A stretch of 64,000 nucleotides of DNA from Nectonema munidae (Eukaryota; Nematomorpha; Nectonematoida; Nectonematidae). The DNA is taken from contig JAUIRK010000571.1 of the NCBI GenBank assembly GCA_030549495.1, positions 62,001-126,000 on the forward strand, in the 5' to 3' direction. Shown here piece by piece: positions 14,724 to 26,407 of the stretch; position 1 is the stretch's first letter, and each line of letters starts with the position of its first letter. The notes beneath the pieces are model-generated. The model worked only from the letters and a program-made list of their open reading frames with translations. It did no database searches and was not told the origin of the DNA. A program made the position numbers and the translations under genes.

Positions 14724-15560
14724 AAATAAACAAAATATACTACCTATCTTTATAACCTTGGAACTAACAGTACCAGCTTACTAAATCACTACTTTCAAAT
14801 ACACTAAGACAATTTTTTACTTACCTTCATAAAAATAAAAACTTGGCAAATTTGCACTGCTTAAAAATTTTATATAAAAAATTAGTTATTTTAGCCACGG
14901 TTAAAGCTTTTTTCCAAGTAAACTTCATAAAGGGAAAAAAAAAGTTTTTATGACAATTGTGTGATTTATATGAATGACTTTATATTACTTATATCATTTG
15001 ATTTTATTTGAATTAAATATTTTAAAACTCATCTACCTATTTTTCGCTTAAAAATGCTGCATTAATAATTCCTGAATCGAATAATCGATGGCAAGAGGTT
15101 ATCGAGGTCTCTCCTTCTTTTTAGAAGATTATAAGAGGACTCGATGTTGTAATTATTCTTGTGTTGGTTGATGAGGTTTAGTAGGGAAGTTGGTTTAAAA
15201 TAGTTGCAACTCCATATTTGTCAAAGTGAGAGTCATCATCTTTATCACCACACTCATTATCATGAAGCTCAAAAACATGTATCCACTTATAAATATAAAA
15301 AATGTCTCATTTTCTTATTTGAGTTTGATTTATAGATTTGGCAATTGTATTCGGTTGCACTCCTCTTTCTATTCTGCATTGTCTTTGAGATTAAGTGGAG
15401 TATATACAATGCATACGATGCTTGTGTTTGCGAAATATTTCGAAATAAATGAAGCGCAAAGTCTCAATCACCCCTTTTAATTTGTAACTCAATTTGAAGA
15501 AGTCAACTTCCAATCAAGAAGGATGAAGAAATAAATATATGAAAAATAAACTAAATGATC

Positions 15561-16105
<545 letters not shown>

Positions 16106-16479
16106 TTTTCTATAACAATTAAATTTGTTTATAAAATTCAATCTTTTTGATTTATGTATATTGTATATCCAATTAATCGAAAATTTAACTTTAAACCGCG
16201 AAGTATAGCACACGTAATAACAGAAGGAAAATTTTAACCACATCTCGAAAAACAAATAAAAAATTTTCAAGCTTGAGTTGGATTTTGTGCAAATTATATT
16301 TTAAGAAAGCTTAATTACATCCACTTTTTGTCAAAAGCTAACAAAAAACGTATCCTTGTAACACCTCCCTCTCATTTTTAACAAAAACTATTGTTTTAGT
16401 TCAATGAAAAAAATCTTTTACTTAATATTGTTTATATATTTTCTAAAACATTATTTTTACACGCGAAAAGCATGCTATA

Positions 16480-16487
16480 CCACAGAT
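16480..16487. repeat. 8-bp target duplication, left
   Basis: CCACAGAT borders the left P-element end; its partner is CCAGAGAT at 20127-20134. Confidence 0.75.
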
Positions 16488-17161
16488 CATAGACCACTTT
16501 AATAGAAGGACTAGTATCTACTATGCTCGGCATTTTTAACTTGGACAACTTTTATTTTTTTTCAAAACTGTCTTGATTTTATTATTTTTCACAAATTATA
16601 CACTAAACAGTTTAAAGAAAAATTTTTTATATGAAAAATCTTTATTTTTTATTATTGCTTTATTCTATAAAAAAAATTATACTTCAGTTTTCTGAGAAAT
16701 TTATCAAAATCTCATTTGAAAGAAGTGTTATTTTTTAAAAAATTTGTGGATAAACATATTACAGAAAAAAATATATTTTATTGACTAAAACTTTGTAAAA
16801 TTTCTTTTATTATAATAAAAAACTAATTTTTTCCAGAAAATATTTTCTTCCTTCTTAGGCAACCAAGTTCTTAAACACACACATTCACACTAATTTTTTA
16901 AAAACATTCTTTGTCACTTTTATCAAGAACAAATGCTTTTAAAAGTATGTTTGAAAGAGTAAGACATGCTTTAGGATTTTGAGCTAGTGGACTATCAATT
17001 CGTGCTAAAACTTGACTCAAATTGGCTCTGCAACAGTTTAAGCTGTACTTTTCAAACAACTCATAAGCTGTGTGAATAAAATGGACAGTTGAGAGTAAAG
17101 GCAATGTTAATCCACCTCTACTTAAAGTAGAAATAAATTCAGAGTTAATCACTTCTTCATT

Positions 17162-17521
17162 AATTAATTAGTTGTTTGTGGCGTTCGCACCCATCCTTTC
17201 GGATATCGTGGCCCGCCCGGAATGCCGAGTCCAAGTCTACCTGGACTTTCCATCCCACTAAAGGCCTACCGGCCCTTGTTACAAAAGAATAGCTATACCT
17301 TGTTATATATATTATTTTACAAGAATTTATTTTACAATATATAAATACAACTGAGTGAAAGATACTATCCTAACGCGAACGCTCCCAATTAGGGAAACAA
17401 ACTTATTGTCTAGTGATAGCTTGATTACTAACCACGTAGAATCGGGTCGCTAGAGCACTACCTAACCGTAAAAACCTTTGAATTCTTCAGAGGAAGAAAA
17501 CCAGGGTAAAAAACCGGCACT
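17162..17521. mobile_element. Unclassified 360-bp insertion in the P transposase
   Basis: CTTCTTCATT occurs at 17152-17161 and again at 17522-17531. Removing one copy and the interval restores the transposase reading through ...FEENEE-VINSEF. The insert is richer in GC than its surroundings (GGCCCGCCCGG near its left end) and has partial inverted motifs GGCGTTCGC and GCGAACGC. A 10-bp direct repeat suggests a target duplication of 8-10 bp. I cannot place the family. Confidence 0.7.
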
Positions 17522-18112
17522 CTTCTTCATTTTCTTCAAATCTATTTTTTGAAAATTGGAAGTCCAAATGGCATGCTAAAAAAATTATTTTTTCTTTTTT
17601 CATGTTGTTGGTCTGAATAAGGTTTTCTGTATCAAATATAGTAAGATCTAACTCATCATCTTCTATGTAAATGTTTAAATTACAAAACGTTTCTTCATAT
17701 GTACTTGGAAAACACTCATACTTTATCATAGAGAGCAAATTTTTGATTTTAGCAACAGAAGCAATATCAATTACATCAATATAAAAATTACCTCCACTAC
17801 GCTGTCTAGCTTGGCCAAAAAAATTTTCGATAGCTTCATCAGAAAAAATACCAGGTAACACATAGGCAAAATTATGAACGGTTAATAAAAATTCAGCAGC
17901 TTGTATGATAGTTTTTATAGACTTAACAAATGCATTAGCAGTTTGCTTTGTCACCTTTTGAAATCGTTGCCGAGTTGAAAAAGAAAAGCATAAAGAAATT
18001 ATATCACATGTTTCTAACAATTTTTGAAAAGTAGAGCAATTTACAGTCCATGGAAAACGACATTCATCTCTAGTGTTAGTACCATTAAATCGATCTTTAA
18101 CATTAAGCACAC

Positions 18113-18255
18113 TGTAAAAAATCTGTTTAAATTATAAACCTTTTTTTAAACAAAAAGTGTTTTGGGAATTTTTTTCTTCGCCTTTTTGGGTGAAAAATGT
18201 TAATTTGGGAAAGAAAGGGGGGGGGGGGGGGGGGGGGGGGGAAAAATATAAAAGC
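18113..18255 (-). other. Probable intron or insertion in the P transposase with a 25-G run
   Basis: The protein reads ...LITDWFHM before this stretch and LNVKDRFNG after it. On the minus strand the interval ends TTTTTTACAG, a good acceptor, and contains a run of 25 C (G at 18217-18241). No strong donor is visible, so intron versus small insertion is open. Confidence 0.45.
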
Positions 18256-20126
18256 ATATGAAACCAATCAGTTATTAATTTAATAAATATTACAGTGCCT
18301 TCACTAATACCGAACCTATTTTTAAAAGTTGAAAAAGCTGAAACAGTTTTATCATGAAACTTGCGAAACAAGAGGAACACTTTGTCTTTGTTAATGGCTT
18401 AGGATATATAGTTTTCCGTTTTTAATGAAACAAAATTCGTTATTTTATCCAGTTATCCAGTTGTTTCTTATGTTTTTAAATAAATGAATATAATCAAATA
18501 GTAGGAAAACATGTGAATTAATATCATTTATAAAAACTTTGCCAGGACCGCCTAATCTGTTATATAAAGCGTAGCATTTATACTACAATTATCACAAACA
18601 CACGAAATTATGTTTCCTCCATCTTTATTAATAACTGTTAAAGATTGTAATAATAATTTTTCAAGTTGAAATGAAACAAGCTTTGCAACAGGAAGTACTT
18701 TTAAAATATATTTTGGTCCTCCATAATGACAAACTACTTCCGTCACTAAGGCGTGTGTAGCAAGAATTGAACTATCATTAGTGTTTTGGGCATAGCCAAC
18801 CACGCAAACTCCTGAATACCTTAAAGTTTCAGTAAGATTAACTTCATCAAAAAGAACGTTGCTAAGCGTTGTTACGGTGATAATTTTTGAAAAAGCTTGC
18901 TCAAATTGTCATCTTGAAGTCCTGAAGAAAGCAGTTTTTGATCAGTTCTATTCTAGGTAAAATTATTGATCCACTTTTTCGTATCATTTTATAAGGTGCT
19001 GGTGAGATAGTAAAATGTTCAGAGGCAAAGACGTACAAGTTTTTATCATAACGACGACCTTGTCGATCAGGCAATAAAAGTTGTAGTTGTGTAAACAAAA
19101 ATTGATAGTGAGATGATTATAAGAACAACTTATTTTTTCCAATTCATGTAACGCAGCCTTCAAATGATCTTCATCTTTCATTTCATTATGCGCTAAAAGA
19201 GATATCATTCTTTCGAATTGAGACCACTTACTTATGATACTGTTTTTTGTAAGCATCCAAACTTAGAAAAATAAGATTTTTGTACAACGTTACTATTTTT
19301 TTCAGCAGAATGAAAAAATAAAAAGCTAAAACTTGATTTAACATGTTGCAGATGAAGAAAATTGATAACCGAACATCCAACATCATCTGTTTTAGAGAAA
19401 TAAACATCATTTTCTTTAATTAAAATATTATAAAACTTAGAATATTTTTTTTGAACATTTTCACAAAAAGAAGAAAAGTCTATTATTTTATCAGAAGATT
19501 CGATTTGCAATGGCTGCCTTCTGGCCAGATTTGAAGATGATGCTTGCGTATTACGAACTTTGGATTGACTTTGTTTTAAACATAAATTAGCTACTCCATC
19601 AAAAATAGAAGGAGGTTGAGATGGTCTTTTTCCTCCTTTAGCAGAAATCCATTCACAATCAAAATGATTGACACAAGCATATATTTGTTTGAGTTTCATT
19701 AAACTTGAGGCTTTGTTAGGCATAGCCTCAATCCAAAGCTTTCTTTCTGTTTCATCATCTGGAAAAGAAACTACTTTAGTATATGGCTCGTTATTGTAGT
19801 TACTTCTGCAACCAAAAACATTGCATTTTTTAGGCATTAATTAATTGAACTATTTTAAACTGTATAAACTTCTAAATAAAAAATATTTAAAAAATTAAAT
19901 TTATTATAAAGTAGATGGCGTACATTTTTTTTATAAAATGTGTCAAAAATTTATTTGAAAATTTTTAAATTTTATTTTGTGAAATAAAAAAAAATTATAA
20001 AATTAACAAAAAAAAGTTTTTTTAAAGTAAAAAAAAGTTAAAATTTAAATATTTTTATTTCGCCTAGGACCCAAGTTAGAAACGCCGAGAATTGAGTTAC
20101 TAGTCCTTCTATTAAAATAGTCTATG

Positions 20127-20134
20127 CCAGAGAT
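20127..20134. repeat. 8-bp target duplication, right
   Basis: CCAGAGAT borders the right P-element end and differs by one base from the left copy. Confidence 0.75.
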
Positions 20135-21310
20135 GGCTAATCCTTTTATTCTGTGAACTGCATTGAAACCTAAATAGGGTAGGACGGGTCGCAATAAAAC
20201 CAAACTTTCATGTTTTTGCGCTCAAGTTTTGAAAAGTTTATGAAAAGTACTTTTTATAATTTTTTTAAATTTTAAGATGAACTCAGGGCTACATAAGATG
20301 AATTCACTTACCATATGTAGCATTAGTGCCGCTGGTTGCTTAAAAATATATTCAACTATAATTAAATAAGCGTTTATTTAACATAATTACGAAATTTGTT
20401 TTCCTATCTTAAACATAACAAAAAATACGGCAAAAAATTAGTGATAAATCAAAATATCAAGTATAACAAGCTAACTAACCAAAAATAATTAAAATTTTAA
20501 AGTAATAAAAAAAATTTAATTAAAAATTATTTTTACCAGTTTAGTGTTTACTTAAAAAAATCTCACAAAATAATTTTTTTATAAATTTATTTTTAAAATA
20601 TATATTTTATATAATATTAAATGTATAAAAATTTTTATAAATATATTTCCGTTGATAAAAATCAAAAAAATTAGTTATATTAAAATATTTTATTTTAAAA
20701 TATTTATTGAAATAAAGAAAAAAATTGTTATTTATAAAATTACATATATTTGATGTGTCCGCTACCAAATGTCTCAGTTCGATGTTATATACTTTTTCTT
20801 CTTTCTTCCCATTTCCTCCGATGGTCTTGCCAGGTCACTAATACAATTTCCTTCCTTTGGTGCATATTGAAGTATTTGTTGCTAAAAATACATTCAATTA
20901 CTTTTGTCTGTTCATGAATAAAGCGTGTTTCTTCTCTCCATTTCCTTTTTGATTTTATAGTCTCGTATTTTATTAGTGATCTCGTACGTGAAGAATCTTA
21001 GAAAAGCAATGCTACATAAAACGAACAAAGAAATTTGATTATTATAATCATTACTGTTACTATTATTATTTTTATCATCTCCAAAAGCAATGAAGTTTTA
21101 CTATCTCTTCCTTTTTCATCACGTGCTTCCATTAAAATATAATTGAAGTGATGTGATGTTGAATGTTATTGGAAAGTAGTTCTCTAAACAAATTTTATTC
21201 ATATATTTATTATAATATCAGGAAAATAACATTGAATGTAGTGCAATTCGACTTTTATAAAATTAGCTACTGTATACATCTCTCTTATTCACCCACCGTA
21301 CATTTATCTT

Positions 21311-21450
21311 TGGGGGCGTCAGCAAGGTTGGTTTTATGGATACTGGGTTTTGATAACTCAAGGGCTTCGGTTCGATCCCGTATCACGCTTACTTTCGATA
21401 CAAGCAGCGCAATTGGGCCTTCTCGGTGATAACACCCACCTCGCCCCTCC
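21311..21450 (+). repeat. tRNA-derived SINE, family A (full length)
   Basis: It starts GGGGGCGTCAGCAAGG, followed by box A-like GGTTGGTTTTATGGATACTG, box B GGTTCGATCCC, then GCGCAATTGGGCCTTCTCGG and a C-rich end. This copy shows both polymerase III promoter boxes best. Confidence 0.85.
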
Positions 21451-22351
21451 ACTTCTAAAATTTTTTTTTGAAAGAATCTTTCAAATTTCTAGCTATCCTA
21501 TCACATATAATAAAAACTTTTAAAGGAATTCATAATAATTTAAAAAAAAAGTAACTTTGTGTATATAGAGTAAACTTCGAAAAAATTCGATATATTTTGA
21601 TATTTTCGATGTTATAAATCATTAAAATATTCTTTCAAAATCACCGCGCCATAAAACCAAGAAATGTTAAATGGGATAGCTAGTTTTGTTTACTTATTCG
21701 AAAAACGAAGTATGAACTAACGTTTTTGAGAGTGATAAGTTTTTAGACTTCAGTTTTTTCTTTTTGATCATGTGTATGTTCTTCCTCCTTACTTCTGAAA
21801 AAAATAATTTCTAAAACAAATTTTGTTGAGATCAAAGTCATTCTAAACAAAATGTTTCTTTACTCACAAATCCAAGTTATCTTCATCTGTCCTCCGGAGA
21901 AAACAGATCTAACTCCTCTATATTTTACTCAATGTTGTTTTATACATGTAAGACTTTTTACTTTTAATTAATACAATAATAATACATATGCACATTTACT
22001 TACTTACTACAAGGAAACTCTCTTTTTGTTTTTTCATTTCACTATATTCAATAAATTGGAAAAGTTGAATTGTAAAAAATTGAAAAAATAAATGAACTAA
22101 TTGTTTTTGTTGATGAAAATTTATATTCATCAGTAAATTATGAGCAATTTTTGATTTAGGTGATGTTCATTTGTGAAAACATTTCTTTGCATATGACTAC
22201 CAAACAGAATTTTTTTAATAAATTATTTCTATACCAATTTTATTAAAAGTTTTTAAAGAGCTATATGAAATTTCATTTTTATTACTTCAATTTGTAACTC
22301 TTTAGGAATAATGTCAAGTTTGGCAAAAAAAAGATTATAAACCTGATCTGT

Positions 22352-22833
22352 TATATATACCATTTTTCTTTTGTAATTCTATTTTGTCCTTTTGCAATTC
22401 TATTTTGTCTTTTTGCAATTTGATTTTGTTATGTTTATATTGTTTTGATATGTGCCATTTTTTTATCTAAACATTAAATTGAACTTTTTTAGATATTTTA
22501 AAATTATTTTCATATTAAATTTTCTAAATTTTTCACAACGAATTAGCAATTAAATTATTGCAAATTTTATTATTTCATTTTTTTTAATTTTTATATTATT
22601 TTTTTTTTATATTTTTTATTTACTTTTTCAATTCAAAATTTTTACTCTTTAATTAAGCAATATCTTTTTAAAATTGACTAAATATTATTTCAAAAAACAC
22701 TTGTGACTATTTAGTTAGAATTGCAAATAGGCATGCAAAAAAGACATAATAGAACTGCAAAAAGGGCATAATAGAATAGAATATAAGACAAAATAGGCAA
22801 AGGGACAAAATAGAACTAAAAATTGTATATATG
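22352..22833. mobile_element. Foldback element, TATATACC family
   Basis: Ends are TATATACCATTTTT (left) and AAAAATTGTATATATG (right), inverted to each other. Each arm holds two to four degenerate copies of a 20-bp word close to TTCTATTTTGTCTTTTTGCA (left) or its complement (right). The middle is AT-rich with no open frame. Confidence 0.7.
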
Positions 22834-23667
22834 TGAAAACCGCACTATAAATATACAACAGAAATCTATTCTAAACATAAATATATTGGCTGCAAATCTC
22901 AATATTCAATAAAGAAAATAGTTCGAATTAATTTACCATGATTTAGCAGTAGGCTCTTGTGCCATATGTTTCACACCTCTGATATACATCTATTGACCGG
23001 TTTTGAGATTTAGTCAGTTTGTCATTCACGATACGATTAAAAAATTTAACCCATGCTTATCTATTATTCGGACATATTCAAAGGGGTGAAATTTCATAGA
23101 AATGTCATAAGGAAGAATTAACAAATCAAATATAAGTTTCAAAGGAGTGACATCTCTTTATTCAATGAGAAACAAATCTATAAAAGAAAACCACGGCATA
23201 GATCGAGAGATTGACCGGCACACGAAAGTGCTACATTTATTTGAACAACAGAGATATGCTTGAGCAACAACAACAAATTTATAGAAAATTATTTGAATGT
23301 TACGACTTTAACATTTTAAGAACATCCTATAGATAGAATCGAATCGTGTAATCGTGTTTTTTGACAGCGTTCCCTCACCCACTCATAATGCTTTTGCTAA
23401 AATGATTTTTCGAAAAAAATTAACCTTTCTTGTTTCAATTTAATTTAATATTATTTACAAAATTTTAACGTCTAACATAATAAAATACGACTAAAAAAGT
23501 TAGCTGTTTTAAGTAAATTCAAATATACTTTGTTTCGTTACATTTAAAATCATGCTAGAAAATAGAAAGTAAAAAACTTAAAATACTCTAAAGTACATCT
23601 AATTTTGTGAGTACAAAATTTCACAAATTTTCGTTCAGAAACAAATTCGTAAATGTATACATTTTTA

Positions 23668-23818
23668 AAATTTTTGAAGTTTACATTTAGCCAAAAAAAT
23701 TACTTCATGGTACTCTCAATTTACGCATGGTGCTTAAATTGTCGTAAATCTGTTGATAAAGTTGAAGTTGATTTAAAACTAAACCATTTCACGCATCCTG
23801 TCAGCATTTAATTGGACA
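23668..23818. repeat. Repeat unit R1, copy 2
   Basis: Starts AAGTTTACATTTAGCC and follows the copy at 7150-7300 for about 145 bp. Only a one-base indel and a missing 8-bp piece (after TTTCACGCAT) separate them. It lacks the left inverted arm of copy 1. Confidence 0.9.
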
Positions 23819-25116
23819 TCTTAACACAAAAATATTTTGTTGCAAACTCGGAAAAACTTAGGTATACTCAATTTATAATAAAAAAAGAAATTAATAAACT
23901 CTTGGCGTTTTTTTTTAAAATGGCCAATTTTTTTATCCTGCATCTACTTATTCATTTTCCCTCCAATCTTAACATTCTTTTTCTTCCTTATTTTTTTATG
24001 TCAACTAAGACAACGAAAATTGAAAAGTTGCGCCATTTTTTTTAAATAAACGCCAAAAGTTCATTATTTTCTTCTTTTATTTTCACTAAATATATCATGG
24101 ATTCCTTCAATAAATTTTTAACCGATCATAAAAAATCAAGATTTTAATGTTCTTAAAAAAATTAACCTATTGAATTTTTGGAATCTATTTGATCCTAAAA
24201 TATTTTACCCAAAAGTTGGATTTTGTTTTGCAAATAATATTTTCTTTAAAAATCGTATTAAAAAACTTGGTACTCTAGAATTTAGATTTACAGAATCTTC
24301 AAAAACAAAAATTTTTGTGAATTAAAATTTTTCGCTAAAATTCCTTACTTTACAGTAAATTAAAATATTTTTCATCTTATACATTTTGAAGAATAAATGT
24401 CGTATTACGCTACTTCCCTGCCCTTAAATATAGATTTCTAGTTTTGAGTATTTTAATTTTTTGAGTATAAAAATACGCTGATATGATTCCACTCTTTAAG
24501 ATGTTCTTAGAATTTGCAAATCTTTGCCAAAGACTTTTGGAATAATTTCCTCAAATTTTGTCTCCGATATAATATATGAACGTCTCTCAAATGAGTTTCG
24601 CTTTTTCATATGTCTCGCAATGGTTTATTTGCTATTTCTCATTTTTTGCCAAATAATTGGAAACTGAAGGTTAGAAAGAAAGCTTTGCAGCACGGGAGTG
24701 ATAGTAAGCAGATATTTATAGCTTTACATTAAAACAGAGCAAAGGATTGCCATAAATAAACACAACCTTCACAAAAGCAAATCTAATCAATTTTTACTGC
24801 AACTCAAAGTCGTTTGAAGTAATTTCTTTGTTTTTTTCACACAATGTTAAGTATAAAAGGCAAAGAACACGACTGCTTTTGATTTTGCGATTAAAAGAAA
24901 GTTAATTTAATTTTTTTTTGATGAACTAGTAGTCACGCTATATTTTGAAATTTTTATTTAACTTTAATCACAGAGAAAAGTCTGTTCGGAATATTAAGTG
25001 TGATGCCTTGCCAAGTTTAACGCTTGATAGAACTTTTGGAAGTTTTACTTGAGATTTTGTGATTTAAAAAACTAGAACTGTCATTTAAGTTTTTTGTGCT
25101 GAGTATTTGCCAAGTA

Positions 25117-25600
25117 TATACCATTTTCACTTTTTTCTATTAATTTTTTTTTATTTTGAATACGTTATTCTTCATTTGGGATTCATCATTTTTCAATTCT
25201 GAATTTTCCATTTTATATTCCGCTTTTATTATTTTAAATTGTCATTTTCCATTTTGAATTCTTCATTTTTCTTTTTAAATTTATCATTTTTCATTTTGAA
25301 TTCCTCTTTTTTATTTTGACTTTATCTTTATTCATTTTATCCCATTAAGTACCATAGAAATCAGACGATATCTAAAAAAACGCAGACGATTTATATTCAA
25401 AGTCATTGAAAAAAGCAGACGAAGATGAAATTACTTATGTTCCCAAATGGAAGCATTGGGACTTAATGGGTTAAAGTCGTTTTTTATTTGGAATTTGTCT
25501 CTTTTTCGTTTAAATTTCTATTTTTTAATGTTATTTCGTTATTTTTCATTTCTAGTTCATCTTTTTTTTGAATTCTAATTGTTCTCGTTAGTCATCTTCT
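25117..25600. repeat. Word-repeat array with a TATATACC-type left end
   Basis: The left end AGTATATACCATTTTCACTT resembles the foldback ends at 22352 and 26517. Then comes a degenerate array of CATTTTGAATTCTTCATTTT. A MITE (25337-25474) sits inside. No inverted right arm is seen, so this is one arm or a truncated element. Confidence 0.5.
25337..25474. mobile_element. TTAA-type MITE, second subfamily
   Basis: Terminal inverted repeats CCCATTAAGTACCA and TGGGACTTAATGGG, flanked by TTAT at left and TTAA at right. CAGACGA recurs three times inside. It is nested in the word-repeat array. Confidence 0.7.
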
Positions 25601-25892
25601 TTTCAAAAAGAGTCAGATTTAAATCAAAGTAAAAAAGAGAAATGCAAACTCGGCTGAATAATTTCATAAAAATCTCTCATCTAAAATCACATGCATGTGA
25701 TATTATGATTTATAACTAAAACCTTACAAATTTGTATAAATACTGAAGTTAGATTACAAAAAAATGCAGCAAAATAGAGAAGTTGCTTCAACAATATAAT
25801 TAATTAATCCTAAAATCAAAACCCATCACTTCAACAAACTAGTGCTTCTTGCGTTCTGATACCGCCAACAATTTTTCTCTTTGTATTGTTTA

Positions 25893-26207
25893 GTTTTCCG
25901 AAACAGACAAAATGCTGCTGGACATATTGCACACGGACAAAATCTCAACAATCGTTTGAAGTAGAGATAATGTCGACGCACACAATGTCGACATCCGTTT
26001 GAAGAAGACATACTATCAACACCAACAATGATAATATATTTAATTAGTTAGTTAATAATTTAGTTAGTGGTCAGTTAGTTGATTCAGTAAAATTTTTCGT
26101 GTCGACAGTATATATAGTCTTCAAAGAATTGTAGACATCCATCAGCATTTCCTCTCTCTATATTTTCTCCATGGACATTTTGTCGGGTAACCCTAGTTTC
26201 TTGTTTA
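25893..26207. repeat. Inverted word-repeat element just upstream of the Ig1 exon
   Basis: The left side has CAGACAAAATGCTGCTGG, GGACAAAATCTC, and two copies of AATGTCGAC with CATCCGTTTGAAG. The right side has inverted counterparts (GTGTCGACAG, CCATGGACATTTTGTCGGG). It ends about 60 bp before the acceptor at 26268. Confidence 0.5.
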
Positions 26208-26268
26208 CGCAGGCTTATTTATGATAAATATTGCAAATACTAATTAAAGCGTTTTTGTTCATTTTTAG

Positions 26269-26407
26269 ACGCTCCATTCTTTACGTTGAAGCCTTCCAAT
26301 TTGACAGTTGTTAAAGCATCTACAGCCGTCTTCTTTTGCAACGCTTATTCAAGTCCAAAGCCAACTTTTTCTTGGCTCAAAGACAACATAAATCTCTCAC
26401 CCTCGAA
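26269..26407 (+). CDS. Lar: Lar exon: first half of Ig1
   Basis: The acceptor TTTTTAG precedes 26269 and the donor GTTAGC starts at 26408. The exon opens with two bases finishing a codon and ends with two bases of another. It encodes [14 protein letters not shown], then the B-strand cysteine (AVFFC) and the C-strand tryptophan (FSWLKD) of an I-set Ig domain. In LAR proteins the loop after this tryptophan carries the lysine cluster that binds heparan and chondroitin sulphate (KKGKK in vertebrate RPTP-sigma). Here the loop reads [10 protein letters not shown] and the cluster is missing. The domain's second half lies in the exon at 27874. Confidence 0.85.

Larger units (their letters stand above)
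16898..19837 (-). pseudogene. THAP9/P-element-type transposase, broken
   Basis: Transcription would run from 19837. The first 200 residues are open and start with a THAP zinc finger (MPKKCNVFGC; ligands C5, C10, C55 and H58; W35; QPPSIFDG for the AVPTIF box). THAP domains bind the transposon ends. Further pieces follow in shifting frames: LLLPDRQGRRYDKNLYVFAS (19098-18901), a catalytic-core piece (18803-18552), then 18110-17487. The last contains VLPGIFSDEAIENFFGQAR, a strongly conserved block of THAP9 and P transposases. The carboxyl end SRGGLTLPLLSTVHFIHTAY lies at 17152-16898 beyond an inserted element. Several frameshifts and stops lie between 19250 and 18400, so no active protein is expected. 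Some of the gaps could be introns, which P elements have. Confidence 0.85.
16488..20126 (-). mobile_element. P-element-like transposon with TIRs and 8-bp target duplications
   Basis: Terminal inverted repeats of about 55 bp begin CATAGAC at both ends and share TTTAATAGAAGGACTAGTA and CTCGGC, ending near TAACTTGG (16488-16544 and 20071-20126). The flanks are CCACAGAT (16480-16487) and CCAGAGAT (20127-20134). These form an 8-bp duplication with one mismatch, the size P transposases make. The minus strand holds a THAP-domain transposase with frame breaks. A 360-bp element is inserted inside. The element is recognisable end to end but not functional. Confidence 0.9.
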
